A stretch of DNA of 64,000 nt. Origin: Dermacentor variabilis. Lineage: Eukaryota > Arthropoda > Arachnida > Ixodida > Ixodidae. Within the stretch, counting starts at the first letter, position 1. Every line of letters starts with the position of its first letter. The stretch lies in NCBI RefSeq assembly GCF_050947875.1, contig NW_027460344.1, positions 1 to 64,000 of the forward strand. Reading direction: 5' to 3'. The translations under genes were made by a program, and so were the position numbers. This document shows, in pieces, positions 24,726 through 38,500 of the stretch. The notes under the pieces were generated by a model. The model was not told where the DNA came from, did not search any database, and saw nothing but the letters and a program-made list of their open reading frames with translations.

Positions 24726-27700
24726 TTTTTAACATCCGCACATGGATTTGTGCCAAAGCGCGTTTTAAGCATGCGCATGCATCTTTTGGTAGACGCGGAC
24801 GCAGTTTTCTGCAAAACCACACGATAGGCATGCAAATGGTGCTTTTGGCAGAACGCGCGTGTGGATTTCTACCAAACGACGTGAAAAGCATGCCGATGCT
24901 GCTCTTTTTACCACCCGCACATGGATTTGTGCCAAAACGCGTTTTAAGCATGCGCATGCATCTTTTGGTAGACGCGGACGCAGTTTTCTGCAAAACCACA
25001 CGATATGCATGCAAATGGTGCTTTTGGCAGAACGCGCGCGTGGATTTCTACCAAACGACGTGAAAAGCATGCCGATGCTGCTCTTTTTAACATCCGCACA
25101 TGGATTTGTGCCAAAGCGCGTTTTAAGCATGCGCATGCATCTTTTGGTAGACGCGGACGCAGTTTTCTGCAAAACCACACGATAGGCATGCAAATGGTGC
25201 TTTTTGCAGAACGCGCGTGTGGATTTCTACCAAACGACGTGAAAAGCATGCCGATGCTGCTCTTTTTAGCACCCGCACATGGATTTGTGCCAAAACGCGT
25301 TTTAAGCATGCGCATGCATCTTTTGGTAGACGCGGACGCAGTTTTCTGCAAAACCACACGATATGCATGCAAATGGTGCTTTTGGCAGAACGCGCGCGTG
25401 GATTTCTACCAAACGACGTGAAAAGCATGCCGATGCTGCTCTTTTTAACATCCGCACATGGATTTGTGCCAAAACGCGTTTTAAGCATGCGCATGCATCT
25501 TTTGGTAGACGCGGACGCAGTTTTCTGCAAAACCACACGATAGGCATGCAAATGGTGCTTTTGGCAGAACGCGCGCATGGATTTCTACCAAACGACGTGA
25601 AAAGCATGCCGATGCTGCTATTTTTAGCACCCGCACATGGATTTGTGCCAAAACGCGTTTTTAGCATGCACATGCATCTTTTGGTAGACGCGGACGCAGT
25701 TTTCTGCAAAACCACACGATATGCATGCAAATGGTGCTTTTGGCAGAACGCGCGTGTGGATTTCTACCAAACGACGTGAAAAGCATGCCGATGCTGCTCT
25801 TTTTAGCACCCGCACATGGATTTGTGCCAAAACGCGTTTTAAGCATGCGCATGCATGTTTTGGTAGACGCGGACGCAGTTTTCTGCAAAACCACACGATA
25901 GGCATGCAAATGGTGCTTTTGGCAGAACGCGCGTGTGGATTTCTACCAAACGACGTGAAAAGCATGCCGATGCTGCTCTTTTTAGCACCCGCACATGGAT
26001 TTGTGCCAAAGCGCGTTTTAAGCATGCGCATGCATCTTTTGGTAGACGCGGACGCAGTTTTCTGCAAAACCACACGATATGCATGCAAATGGTGCTTTTG
26101 GCAGAACGCGCGTGTGGATTTCTACCAAACGACGTGAAAAGCATGCCGATGCTGCTCTTTTTAACATCCGCACATGGATTTGTGCCAAAACGCGTTTTTA
26201 GCATGCACATGCATCTTTTGGTAGACGCGGACGCAGTTTTCTGCAAAACCACACGATATGCATGCAAATGGTGCTTTTGGCAGAACGCGCGTGTGGATTT
26301 CTACCAAACGACGTGAAAAGCATGCCGATGCTGCTCTTTTTAACATCCGCACATGGATTTGTGCCAAAGCGCGTTTTAAGCATGCGCATGCATCTTTTGG
26401 TAGACGCGGACGCAGTTTTCTGCAAAACCACACGATAGGCATGCAAATGGTGCTTTTGGCAGAACGCGCGTGTGGATTTCTACCAAACGACGTGAAAAGC
26501 ATGCCGATGCTGCTCTTTTTAGCACCCGCACATGGATTTGTGCCAAAACGCGTTTTAAGCATGCGCATGCATCTTTTGGTAGACGCGGACGCAGTTTTCT
26601 GCAAAACCACACGATATGCATGCAAATGGTGCTTTTGGCAGAACGCGCGCGTGGATTTCTACCAAACGACGTGAAAAGCATGCCGATGCTGCTCTTTTTA
26701 ACATCCGCACATGGATTTGTGCCAAAGCGCGTTTTAAGCATGCGCATGCATCTTTTGGTAGACGCGGACGCAGTTTTCTGCAAAACCACACGATAGGCAT
26801 GCAAATGGTGCTTTTTGCAGAACGCGCGTGTGGATTTCTACCAAACGACGTGAAAAGCATGCCGATGCTGCTCTTTTTAGCACCCGCACATGGATTTGTG
26901 CCAAAACGCGTTTTAAGCATGCGCATGCATCTTTTGGTAGACGCGGACGCAGTTTTCTGCAAAACCACACGATATGCATGCAAATGGTGCTTTTGGCAGA
27001 ACGCGCGCGTGGATTTCTACCAAACGACGTGAAAAGCATGCCGATGCTGCTCTTTTTAACATCCGCACATGGATTTGTGCCAAAACGCGTTTTAAGCATG
27101 CGCATGCATCTTTTGGTAGACGCGGACGCAGGTTTCTGCAAAACCACACGATAGGCATGCAAATGGTGCTTTTGGCAGAACGCGCGCATGGATTTCTACC
27201 AAACGACGTGAAAAGCATGCCGATGCTGCTCTTTTTAGCACCCGCACATGGATTTGTGCCAAAACGCGTTTTTAGCATGCACATGCATCTTTTGGTAGAC
27301 GCGGACGCAGTTTTCTGCAAAACCACACGATATGCATGCAAATGGTGCTTTTGGCAGAACGCGCGTGTGGATTTCTACCAAACGACGTGAAAAGCATGCC
27401 GATGCTGCTCTTTTTAGCACCCGCACATGGATTTGTGCCAAAACGCGTTTTAAGCATGCGCATGCATGTTTTGGTAGACGCGGACGCAGTTTTCTGCAAA
27501 ACCACACGATAGGCATGCAAATGGTGCTTTTGGCAGAACGCGCGTGTGGATTTCTACCAAACGACGTGAAAAGCATGCCGATGCTGCTCTTTTTAGCACC
27601 CGCACATGGATTTGTGCCAAAGCGCGTTTTAAGCATGCGCATGCATCTTTTGGTAGACGCGGACGCAGTTTTCTGCAAAACCACACGATATGCATGCAAA

Positions 27701-30700
27701 TGGTGCTTTTGGCAGAACGCGCGTGTGGATTTCTACCAAACGACGTGAAAAGCATGCCGATGCTGCTCTTTTTAGCACCCGCACATGGATATGTGCCAAA
27801 ACGCGTTTTAAGCATGCGCATGCATCTTTTGGTAGACGCGGACGCAGTTTTCTGCAAAACCACACGATATGCATGCAAATGGTGCTTTTGGCAGAACGCG
27901 CGTGTGGATTTCTACCAAACGACGTGAAAAGCATGCCGATGCTGCTCTTTTTAGCACCCGCACATGGATTTGTGCCAAAACGCGTTTTAAGCATGCGCAT
28001 GCATCTTTTGGTAGACGCGGACGCAGTTTTCTGCAAAACCACACGATATGCATGCAAATGGTGCTTTTGGCAGAACGCGCGCGTGGATTTCTACCAAACG
28101 ACGTGAAAAGCATGCCGATGCTGCTCTTTTTAACATCCGCACATGGATTTGTGCCAAAGCGCGTTTTAAGCATGCGCATGCATCTTTTGGTAGACGCGGA
28201 CGCAGTTTTCTGCAAAACCACACGATATGCATGCAAATGGTGCTTTTGGCAGAACGCGCGTGTGGATTTCTACCAAACGACGTGAAAAGCATGCCGATGC
28301 TGCTCTTTTTAACATCCGCACATGGATTTGTGCCAAAGCGCGTTTTAAGCATGCGCATGCATCTTTTGGTAGACGCGGACGCAGTTTTCTGCAAAACCAC
28401 ACGATAGGCATGCAAATGGTGCTTTTGGCAGAACGCGCGTGTGGATTTCTACCAAACGACGTGAAAAGCATGCCGATGCTGCTCTTTTTAGCACCCGCAC
28501 ATGGATTTGTGCCAAAACGCGTTTTAAGCATGCGCATGCATCTTTTGGTAGACGCGGACGCAGTTTTCTGCAAAACCACACGATATGCATGCAAATGGTG
28601 CTTTTGGCAGAACGCGCGCGTGGATTTCTACCAAACGACGTGAAAAGCATGCCGATGCTGCTCTTTTTAGCACCCGCACATGGATTTGTGCCAAAACGCG
28701 TTTTAAGCATGCGCATGCATCTTTTGGTAGACGCGGACGCAGTTTTCTGCAAAACCACACGATATGCATGCAAATGGTGCTTTTGGCAGAACGCGCGCGT
28801 GGATTTCTACCAAACGACGTGAAAAGCATGCCGATGCTGCTCTTTTTAACATCCGCACATGGATTTGTGCCAAAACGCGTTTTAAGCATGCGCATGCATC
28901 TTTTGGTAGACGCGGACGCAGTTTTCTGCAAAACCACACGATAGGCATGCAAATGGTGCTTTTGGCAGAACGCGCACGTGGATTTCTACCAAACGACGTG
29001 AAAAGCATGCCGATGCTGCTCTTTTTAGCACCCGCACATGGATTTGTGCCAAAACGCGTTTTTAGCATGCGCATGCATCTTTTGGTAGACGCGGACGCAG
29101 TTTTCAGCAAAACCACACGATATGCATGAAAATGGTGCTTTTGGCAGAACGCGCGTGTGGATTTCTACCAAACGACGTGAAAAGCATGCCGATGCTGCTC
29201 TTTTTAACATCCGCACATGGATTTGTGCCAAAACGCGTTTTTAGCATGCACATGCATCTTTTGGTAGACGCGGACGCAGTTTTCTGCAAAACCACACGAT
29301 ATGCATGCAAATGGTGCTTTTGGCAGAACGCGCGTGTGGATTTCTACCAAACGACGTGAAAAGCATGCCGATGCTGCTCTTTTTAACATCCGCACATGGA
29401 TTTGTGCCAAAGCGCGTTTTAAGCATGCGCATGCATCTTTTGGTAGACGCGGACGCAGTTTTCTGCAAAACCACACGATAGGCATGCAAATGGTGCTTTT
29501 GGCAGAACGCGCGTGTGGATTTCTACCAAACGACGTGAAAAGCATGCCGATGCTGCTCTTTTTAGCACCCGCACATGGATTTGTGCCAAAACGCGTTTTT
29601 AGCATGCACATGCATCTTTTGGTAGACGCGGACGCAGTTTTCTGCAAAACCACACGATATGCATGCAAATGGTGCTTTTGGCAGAACGCGCGTGTGGATT
29701 TCTACCAAACGACGTGAAAAGCATGCCGATGCTGCTCTTTTTAACATCCGCACATGGATTTGTGCCAAAACGCGTTTTTAGCATGCGCATGCATCTTTTG
29801 GTAGACGCGGACGCAGTTTTCTGCAAAACTACACGATATGCATGCAAATGGTGCTTTTGGCAGAACGCGCGGGTGGATTTCTACCAAACGACGTGAAAAG
29901 CATGCCGATGCTGCTCTTTTTAACATCCGCACATGGATTTGTGCCAAAACGCGTTTTAAGCATGCGCATGCATCTTTTGGTAGACGCGGACGCAGTTTTC
30001 TGCAAAACCACACGATATGCATGCAAATGGTGCTTTTGGCAGAACGCGCGCGTGGATTTCTACCAAACGACGTGAAAAGCATGCCGATGCTGCTCTTTTT
30101 AACATCCGCACATGGATTTGTGCCAAAACGCGTTTTTAGCATGCACATGCATCTTTTGGTAGACGCGGACGCAGTTTTCTGCAAAACCACACGATATGCA
30201 TGCAAATGGTGCTTTTGGCAGAACGCGCGCGTGGATTTCTACCAAACGACGTGAAAAGCATGCCGATGCTGCTCTTTTTAACATCCGCACATGGATTTGT
30301 GCCAAAGCGCGTTTTAAGCATGCGCATGCATCTTTTGGTAGACGCGGACGCAGTTTTCTGCAAAACCACACGATAGGCATGCAAATGGTGCTTTTTGCAG
30401 AACGCGCGTGTGGATTTCTACCAAACGACGTGAAAAGCATGCCGATGCTGCTCTTTTTAGCACCCGCACGTGGATTTGTGCCAAAACGCGTTTTAAGCAT
30501 GCGCATGCATCTTTTGGTAGACGCGGACGCAGTTTTCTGCAAAACCACACGATATGCATGCAAATGGTGCTTTTGGCAGAACGCGCGCGTGGATTTCTAC
30601 CAAACGACGTGAAAAGCATGCCGATGCTGCTCTTTTTAACATCCGCACATGGATTTGTGCCAAAACGCGTTTTAAGCATGCGCATGCATCTTTTGGTAGA

Positions 30701-31555
30701 CGCGGACGCAGTTTTCTGCATAACCACACGATAGGCATGCAAATGGTGCTTTTGGCAGAACGCGCGCATGGATTTCTACCAAACGACGTGAAAAGCATGC
30801 CGATGCTGCTCTTTTTAGCACCCGCACATGGATTTGTGCCAAAACGCGTTTTTAGCATGCACATGCATCTTTTGGTAGACGCGGACGCAGTTTTCTGCAA
30901 AACCACACGATATGCATGCAAATGGTGCTTTTGGCAGAACGCGCGTGTGGATTTCTACCAAACGACGTGAAAAGCATGCCGATGCTGCTCTTTTTAGCAC
31001 CCGCACATGGATTTGTGCCAAAACGCGTTTTAAGCATGCGCATGCATGTTTTGGTAGACGCGGACGCAGTTTTCTGCAAAACCACACGATAGGCATGCAA
31101 ATGGTGCTTTTGGCAGAACGCGCGTGTGGATTTCTACCAAACGACGTGAAAAGCATGCCGATGCTGCTCTTTTTAGCACCCGCACATGGATTTGTGCCAA
31201 AGCGCGTTTTAAGCATGCGCATGCATCTTTTGGTAGACGCGGACGCAGTTTTCTGCAAAACCACACGATATGCATGCAAATGGTGCTTTTGGCAGAACGC
31301 GCGTGTGGATTTCTACCAAACGACGTGAAAAGCATGCCGATGCTGCTCTTTTTAACATCCGCACATGGATTTGTGCCAAAACGCGTTTTTAGCATGCACA
31401 TGCATCTTTTGGTAGACGCGGACGCAGTTTTCTGCAAAACCACACGATATGCATGCAAATGGTGCTTTTGGCAGAACGCGCGTGTGGATTTCTACCAAAC
31501 GACGTGAAAAGCATGCCGATGCTGCTCTTTTTAACATCCGCACATGGATTTGTGC
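24480..31555 (+). repeat. Long duplicated block, copy 1 of a second 62-monomer pair (partner 35,577-42,652)
   Basis: About 39 monomers match the stretch 11,097 bp downstream (62 monomers less one base). Private differences are few, for example TTTTCAGC at 29,101 and GCGGGTGG near 29,869 here but not in the partner. The pairing ends near 31,558, where this copy reads AAAACGCG and the partner AAAGCGCG. Confidence 0.78.
28320..31555 (+). repeat. 18-monomer block shared with 48,003-51,238 (copy 1)
   Basis: About 3.2 kb repeated 19,683 bp downstream. Two changes seen nowhere else I checked are shared only by this pair: TTTTCAGCAAAACC (29,101 and 48,784) and GCGCGGGTGG (29,868 and 49,550). They show that this pair is more closely related to each other than either is to the 39,400-42,650 copy. 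Confidence 0.8.
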
Positions 31556-34500
31556 CAAAACGCGTTTTAAGCATGCGCATGCATCTTTTGGTAGACGCGG
31601 ACGCAGGTTTCTGCAAAACCACACGATAGGCATGCAAATGGTGCTTTTGGCAGAACGCGCGCATGGATTTCTACCAAACGACGTGAAAAGCATGCCGATG
31701 CTGCTCTTTTTAGCACCCGCACATGGATTTGTGCCAAAACGCGTTTTAAGCATGCGCATGCATGTTTTGGTAGACGCGGACGCAGTTTTCTGCAAAACCA
31801 CACGATAGGCATGCAAATGGTGCTTTTGGCAGAACGCGCGTGTGGATTTCTACCAAACGACGTGAAAAGCATGCCGATGCTGCTCTTTTTAGCACCCGCA
31901 CATGGATTTGTGCCAAAGCGCGTTTTAAGCATGCGCATGCATCTTTTGGTAGACGCGGACGCAGTTTTCTGCAAAACCACACGATATGCATGCAAATGGT
32001 GCTTTTGGCAGAACGCGCGTGTGGATTTCTACCAAACGACGTGAAAAGCATGCCGATGCTGCTCTTTTTAGCACCCGCACATGGATATGTGCCAAAACGC
32101 GTTTTAAGCATGCGCATGCATCTTTTGGTAGACGCGGACGCAGTTTTCTGCAAAACCACACGATATGCATGCAAATGGTGCTTTTGGCAGAACGCGCGTG
32201 TGGATTTCTACCAAACGACGTGAAAAGCATGCCGATGCTGCTCTTTTTAGCACCCGCACATGGATTTGTGCCAAAACGCGTTTTAAGCATGCGCATGCAT
32301 CTTTTGGTAGACGCGGACGCAGTTTTCTGCAAAACCACACGATATGCATGCAAATGGTGCTTTTGGCAGAACGCGCGCGTGGATTTCTACCAAACGACGT
32401 GAAAAGCATGCCGATGCTGCTCTTTTTAACATCCGCACATGGATTTGTGCCAAAGCGCGTTTTAAGCATGCGCATGCATCTTTTGGTAGACGCGGACGCA
32501 GTTTTCTGCAAAACCACACGATATGCATGCAAATGGTGCTTTTGGCAGAACGCGCGTGTGGATTTCTACCAAACGACGTGAAAAGCATGCCGATGCTGCT
32601 CTTTTTAACATCCGCACATGGATTTGTGCCAAAGCGCGTTTTAAGCATGCGCATGCATCTTTTGGTAGACGCGGACGCAGTTTTCTGCAAAACCACACGA
32701 TAGGCATGCAAATGGTGCTTTTGGCAGAACGCGCGTGTGGATTTCTACCAAACGACGTGAAAAGCATGCCGATGCTGCTCTTTTTAGCACCCGCACATGG
32801 ATTTGTGCCAAAACGCGTTTTAAGCATGCGCATGCATCTTTTGGTAGACGCGGACGCAGTTTTCTGCAAAACCACACGATATGCATGCAAATGGTGCTTT
32901 TGGCAGAACGCGCGCGTGGATTTCTACCAAACGACGTGAAAAGCATGCCGATGCTGCTCTTTTTAGCACCCGCACATGGATTTGTGCCAAAACGCGTTTT
33001 AAGCATGCGCATGCATCTTTTGGTAGACGCGGACGCAGTTTTCTGCAAAACCACACGATATGCATGCAAATGGTGCTTTTGGCAGAACGCGCGCGTGGAT
33101 TTCTACCAAACGACGTGAAAAGCATGCCGATGCTGCTCTTTTTAACATCCGCACATGGATTTGTGCCAAAACGCGTTTTAAGCATGCGCATGCATCTTTT
33201 GGTAGACGCGGACGCAGTTTTCTGCAAAACCACACGATAGGCATGCAAATGGTGCTTTTGGCAGAACGCGCGCGTGGATTTCTACCTAACGACTGAAAAG
33301 CATGCCGATGCTGCTCTTTTTAGCACCCGCACATGGATTTGTGCCAAAGCGCGTTTTAAGCATGCGCATGCATCTTTTGGTAGACGCGGACGCAGTTTTC
33401 TGCAAAACCACACGATATGCATGCAAATGGTGCTTTTGGCAGAACGCGCGTGTGGATTTCTACCAAACGACGTGAAAAGCATGCCGATGCTGCTCTTTTT
33501 AACATCCGCACATGGATTTGTGCCAAAACGCGTTTTTAGCATGCACATGCATCTTTTGGTAGACGCGGACGCAGTTTTCTGCAAAACCACACGATATGCA
33601 TGCAAATGGTGCTTTTGGCAGAACGCGCGTGTGGATTTCTACCAAACGACGTGAAAAGCATGCCGATGCTGCTCTTTTTAACATCCGCACATGGATTTGT
33701 GCCAAAACGCGTTTTAAGCATGCGCATGCATCTTTTGGTAGACGCGGACGCAGGTTTCTGCAAAACCACACGATAGGCATGCAAATGGTGCTTTTGGCAG
33801 AACGCGCGCATGGATTTCTACCAAACGACGTGAAAAGCATGCCGATGCTGCTCTTTTTAGCACCCGCACATGGATTTGTGCCAAAACGCGTTTTAAGCAT
33901 GCGCATGCATGTTTTGGTAGACGCGGACGCAGTTTTCTGCAAAACCACACGATAGGCATGCAAATGGTGCTTTTGGCAGAACGCGCGTGTGGATTTCTAC
34001 CAAACGACGTGAAAAGCATGCCGATGCTGCTCTTTTTAGCACCCGCACATGGATTTGTGCCAAAGCGCGTTTTAAGCATGCGCATGCATCTTTTGGTAGA
34101 CGCGGACGCAGTTTTCTGCAAAACCACACGATATGCATGCAAATGGTGCTTTTGGCAGAACGCGCGTGTGGATTTCTACCAAACGACGTGAAAAGCATGC
34201 CGATGCTGCTCTTTTTAGCACCCGCACATGGATATGTGCCAAAACGCGTTTTAAGCATGCGCATGCATCTTTTGGTAGACGCGGACGCAGTTTTCTGCAA
34301 AACCACACGATATGCATGCAAATGGTGCTTTTGGCAGAACGCGCGTGTGGATTTCTACCAAACGACGTGAAAAGCATGCCGATGCTGCTCTTTTTAGCAC
34401 CCGCACATGGATTTGTGCCAAAACGCGTTTTAAGCATGCGCATGCATCTTTTGGTAGACGCGGACGCAGTTTTCTGCAAAACCACACGATATGCATGCAA

Positions 34501-35576
34501 ATGGTGCTTTTGGCAGAACGCGCGCGTGGATTTCTACCAAACGACGTGAAAAGCATGCCGATGCTGCTCTTTTTAACATCCGCACATGGATTTGTGCCAA
34601 AGCGCGTTTTAAGCATGCGCATGCATCTTTTGGTAGACGCGGACGCAGTTTTCTGCAAAACCACACGATATGCATGCAAATGGTGCTTTTGGCAGAACGC
34701 GCGTGTGGATTTCTACCAAACGACGTGAAAAGCATGCCGATGCTGCTCTTTTTAACATCCGCACATGGATTTGTGCCAAAGCGCGTTTTAAGCATGCGCA
34801 TGCATCTTTTGGTAGACGCGGACGCAGTTTTCTGCAAAACCACACGATAGGCATGCAAATGGTGCTTTTGGCAGAACGCGCGTGTGGATTTCTACCAAAC
34901 GACGTGAAAAGCATGCCGATGCTGCTCTTTTTAGCACCCGCACATGGATTTGTGCCAAAACGCGTTTTAAGCATGCGCATGCATCTTTTGGTAGACGCGG
35001 ACGCAGTTTTCTGCAAAACCACACGATATGCATGCAAATGGTGCTTTTGGCAGAACGCGCGCGTGGATTTCTACCAAACGACGTGAAAAGCATGCCGATG
35101 CTGCTCTTTTTAGCACCCGCACATGGATTTGTGCCAAAACGCGTTTTAAGCATGCGCATGCATCTTTTGGTAGACGCGGACGCAGTTTTCTGCAAAACCA
35201 CACGATATGCATGCAAATGGTGCTTTTGGCAGAACGCGCGCGTGGATTTCTACCAAACGACGTGAAAAGCATGCCGATGCTGCTCTTTTTAACATCCGCA
35301 CATGGATTTGTGCCAAAACGCGTTTTAAGCATGCGCATGCATCTTTTGGTAGACGCGGACGCAGTTTTCTGCAAAACCACACGATAGGCATGCAAATGGT
35401 GCTTTTGGCAGAACGCGCGCGTGGATTTCTACCAAACGACGTGAAAAGCATGCCGATGCTGCTCTTTTTAGCACCCGCACATGGATTTGTGCCAAAACGC
35501 GTTTTTAGCATGCGCATGCATCTTTTGGTAGACGCGGACGCAGTTTTCTGCAAAACCACACGATATGCATGAAAAT

Positions 35577-38500
35577 GGTGCTTTTGGCAGAACGCGCGTG
35601 TGGATTTCTACCAAACGACGTGAAAAGCATGCCGATGCTGCTCTTTTTAACATCCGCACATGGATTTGTGCCAAAACGCGTTTTTAGCATGCACATGCAT
35701 CTTTTGGTAGACGCGGACGCAGTTTTCTGCAAAACCACACGATATGCATGCAAATGGTGCTTTTGGCAGAACGCGCGTGTGGATTTCTACCAAACGACGT
35801 GAAAAGCATGCCGATGCTGCTCTTTTTAACATCCGCACATGGATTTGTGCCAAAGCGCGTTTTAAGCATGCGCATGCATCTTTTGGTAGACGCGGACGCA
35901 GTTTTCTGCAAAACCACACGATAGGCATGCAAATGGTGCTTTTGGCAGAACGCGCGTGTGGATTTCTACCAAACGACGTGAAAAGCATGCCGATGCTGCT
36001 CTTTTTAGCACCCGCACATGGATTTGTGCCAAAACGCGTTTTAAGCATGCGCATGCATCTTTTGGTAGACGCGGACGCAGTTTTCTGCAAAACCACACGA
36101 TATGCATGCAAATGGTGCTTTTGGCAGAACGCGCGCGTGGATTTCTACCAAACGACGTGAAAAGCATGCCGATGCTGCTCTTTTTAACATCCGCACATGG
36201 ATTTGTGCCAAAGCGCGTTTTAAGCATGCGCATGCATCTTTTGGTAGACGCGGACGCAGTTTTCTGCAAAACCACACGATAGGCATGCAAATGGTGCTTT
36301 TTGCAGAACGCGCGTGTGGATTTCTACCAAACGACGTGAAAAGCATGCCGATGCTGCTCTTTTTAGCACCCGCACATGGATTTGTGCCAAAACGCGTTTT
36401 AAGCATGCGCATGCATCTTTTGGTAGACGCGGACGCAGTTTTCTGCAAAACCACACGATATGCATGCAAATGGTGCTTTTGGCAGAACGCGCGCGTGGAT
36501 TTCTACCAAACGACGTGAAAAGCATGCCGATGCTGCTCTTTTTAACATCCGCACATGGATTTGTGCCAAAACGCGTTTTAAGCATGCGCATGCATCTTTT
36601 GGTAGACGCGGACGCAGTTTTCTGCAAAACCACACGATAGGCATGCAAATGGTGCTTTTGGCAGAACGCGCGCATGGATTTCTACCAAACGACGTGAAAA
36701 GCATGCCGATGCTGCTCTTTTTAGCACCCGCACATGGATTTGTGCCAAAACGCGTTTTTAGCATGCACATGCATCTTTTGGTAGACGCGGACGCAGTTTT
36801 CTGCAAAACCACACGATATGCATGCAAATGGTGCTTTTGGCAGAACGCGCGTGTGGATTTCTACCAAACGACGTGAAAAGCATGCCGATGCTGCTCTTTT
36901 TAGCACCCGCACATGGATTTGTGCCAAAACGCGTTTTAAGCATGCGCATGCATGTTTTGGTAGACGCGGACGCAGTTTTCTGCAAAACCACACGATAGGC
37001 ATGCAAATGGTGCTTTTGGCAGAACGCGCGTGTGGATTTCTACCAAACGACGTGAAAAGCATGCCGATGCTGCTCTTTTTAGCACCCGCACATGGATTTG
37101 TGCCAAAGCGCGTTTTAAGCATGCGCATGCATCTTTTGGTAGACGCGGACGCAGTTTTCTGCAAAACCACACGATATGCATGCAAATGGTGCTTTTGGCA
37201 GAACGCGCGTGTGGATTTCTACCAAACGACGTGAAAAGCATGCCGATGCTGCTCTTTTTAACATCCGCACATGGATTTGTGCCAAAACGCGTTTTTAGCA
37301 TGCACATGCATCTTTTGGTAGACGCGGACGCAGTTTTCTGCAAAACCACACGATATGCATGCAAATGGTGCTTTTGGCAGAACGCGCGTGTGGATTTCTA
37401 CCAAACGACGTGAAAAGCATGCCGATGCTGCTCTTTTTAACATCCGCACATGGATTTGTGCCAAAGCGCGTTTTAAGCATGCGCATGCATCTTTTGGTAG
37501 ACGCGGACGCAGTTTTCTGCAAAACCACACGATAGGCATGCAAATGGTGCTTTTGGCAGAACGCGCGTGTGGATTTCTACCAAACGACGTGAAAAGCATG
37601 CCGATGCTGCTCTTTTTAGCACCCGCACATGGATTTGTGCCAAAACGCGTTTTAAGCATGCGCATGCATCTTTTGGTAGACGCGGACGCAGTTTTCTGCA
37701 AAACCACACGATATGCATGCAAATGGTGCTTTTGGCAGAACGCGCGCGTGGATTTCTACCAAACGACGTGAAAAGCATGCCGATGCTGCTCTTTTTAACA
37801 TCCGCACATGGATTTGTGCCAAAGCGCGTTTTAAGCATGCGCATGCATCTTTTGGTAGACGCGGACGCAGTTTTCTGCAAAACCACACGATAGGCATGCA
37901 AATGGTGCTTTTTGCAGAACGCGCGTGTGGATTTCTACCAAACGACGTGAAAAGCATGCCGATGCTGCTCTTTTTAGCACCCGCACATGGATTTGTGCCA
38001 AAACGCGTTTTAAGCATGCGCATGCATCTTTTGGTAGACGCGGACGCAGTTTTCTGCAAAACCACACGATATGCATGCAAATGGTGCTTTTGGCAGAACG
38101 CGCGCGTGGATTTCTACCAAACGACGTGAAAAGCATGCCGATGCTGCTCTTTTTAACATCCGCACATGGATTTGTGCCAAAACGCGTTTTAAGCATGCGC
38201 ATGCATCTTTTGGTAGACGCGGACGCAGGTTTCTGCAAAACCACACGATAGGCATGCAAATGGTGCTTTTGGCAGAACGCGCGCATGGATTTCTTCCAAA
38301 CGACGTGAAAAGCATGCCGATGCTGCTCTTTTTAGCACCCGCACATGGATTTGTGCCAAAACGCGTTTTTAGCATGCACATGCATCTTTTGGTAGACGCG
38401 GACGCAGTTTTCTGCAAAACCACACGATATGCATGCAAATGGTGCTTTTGGCAGAACGCGCGTGTGGATTTCTACCAAACGACGTGAAAAGCATGCCGAT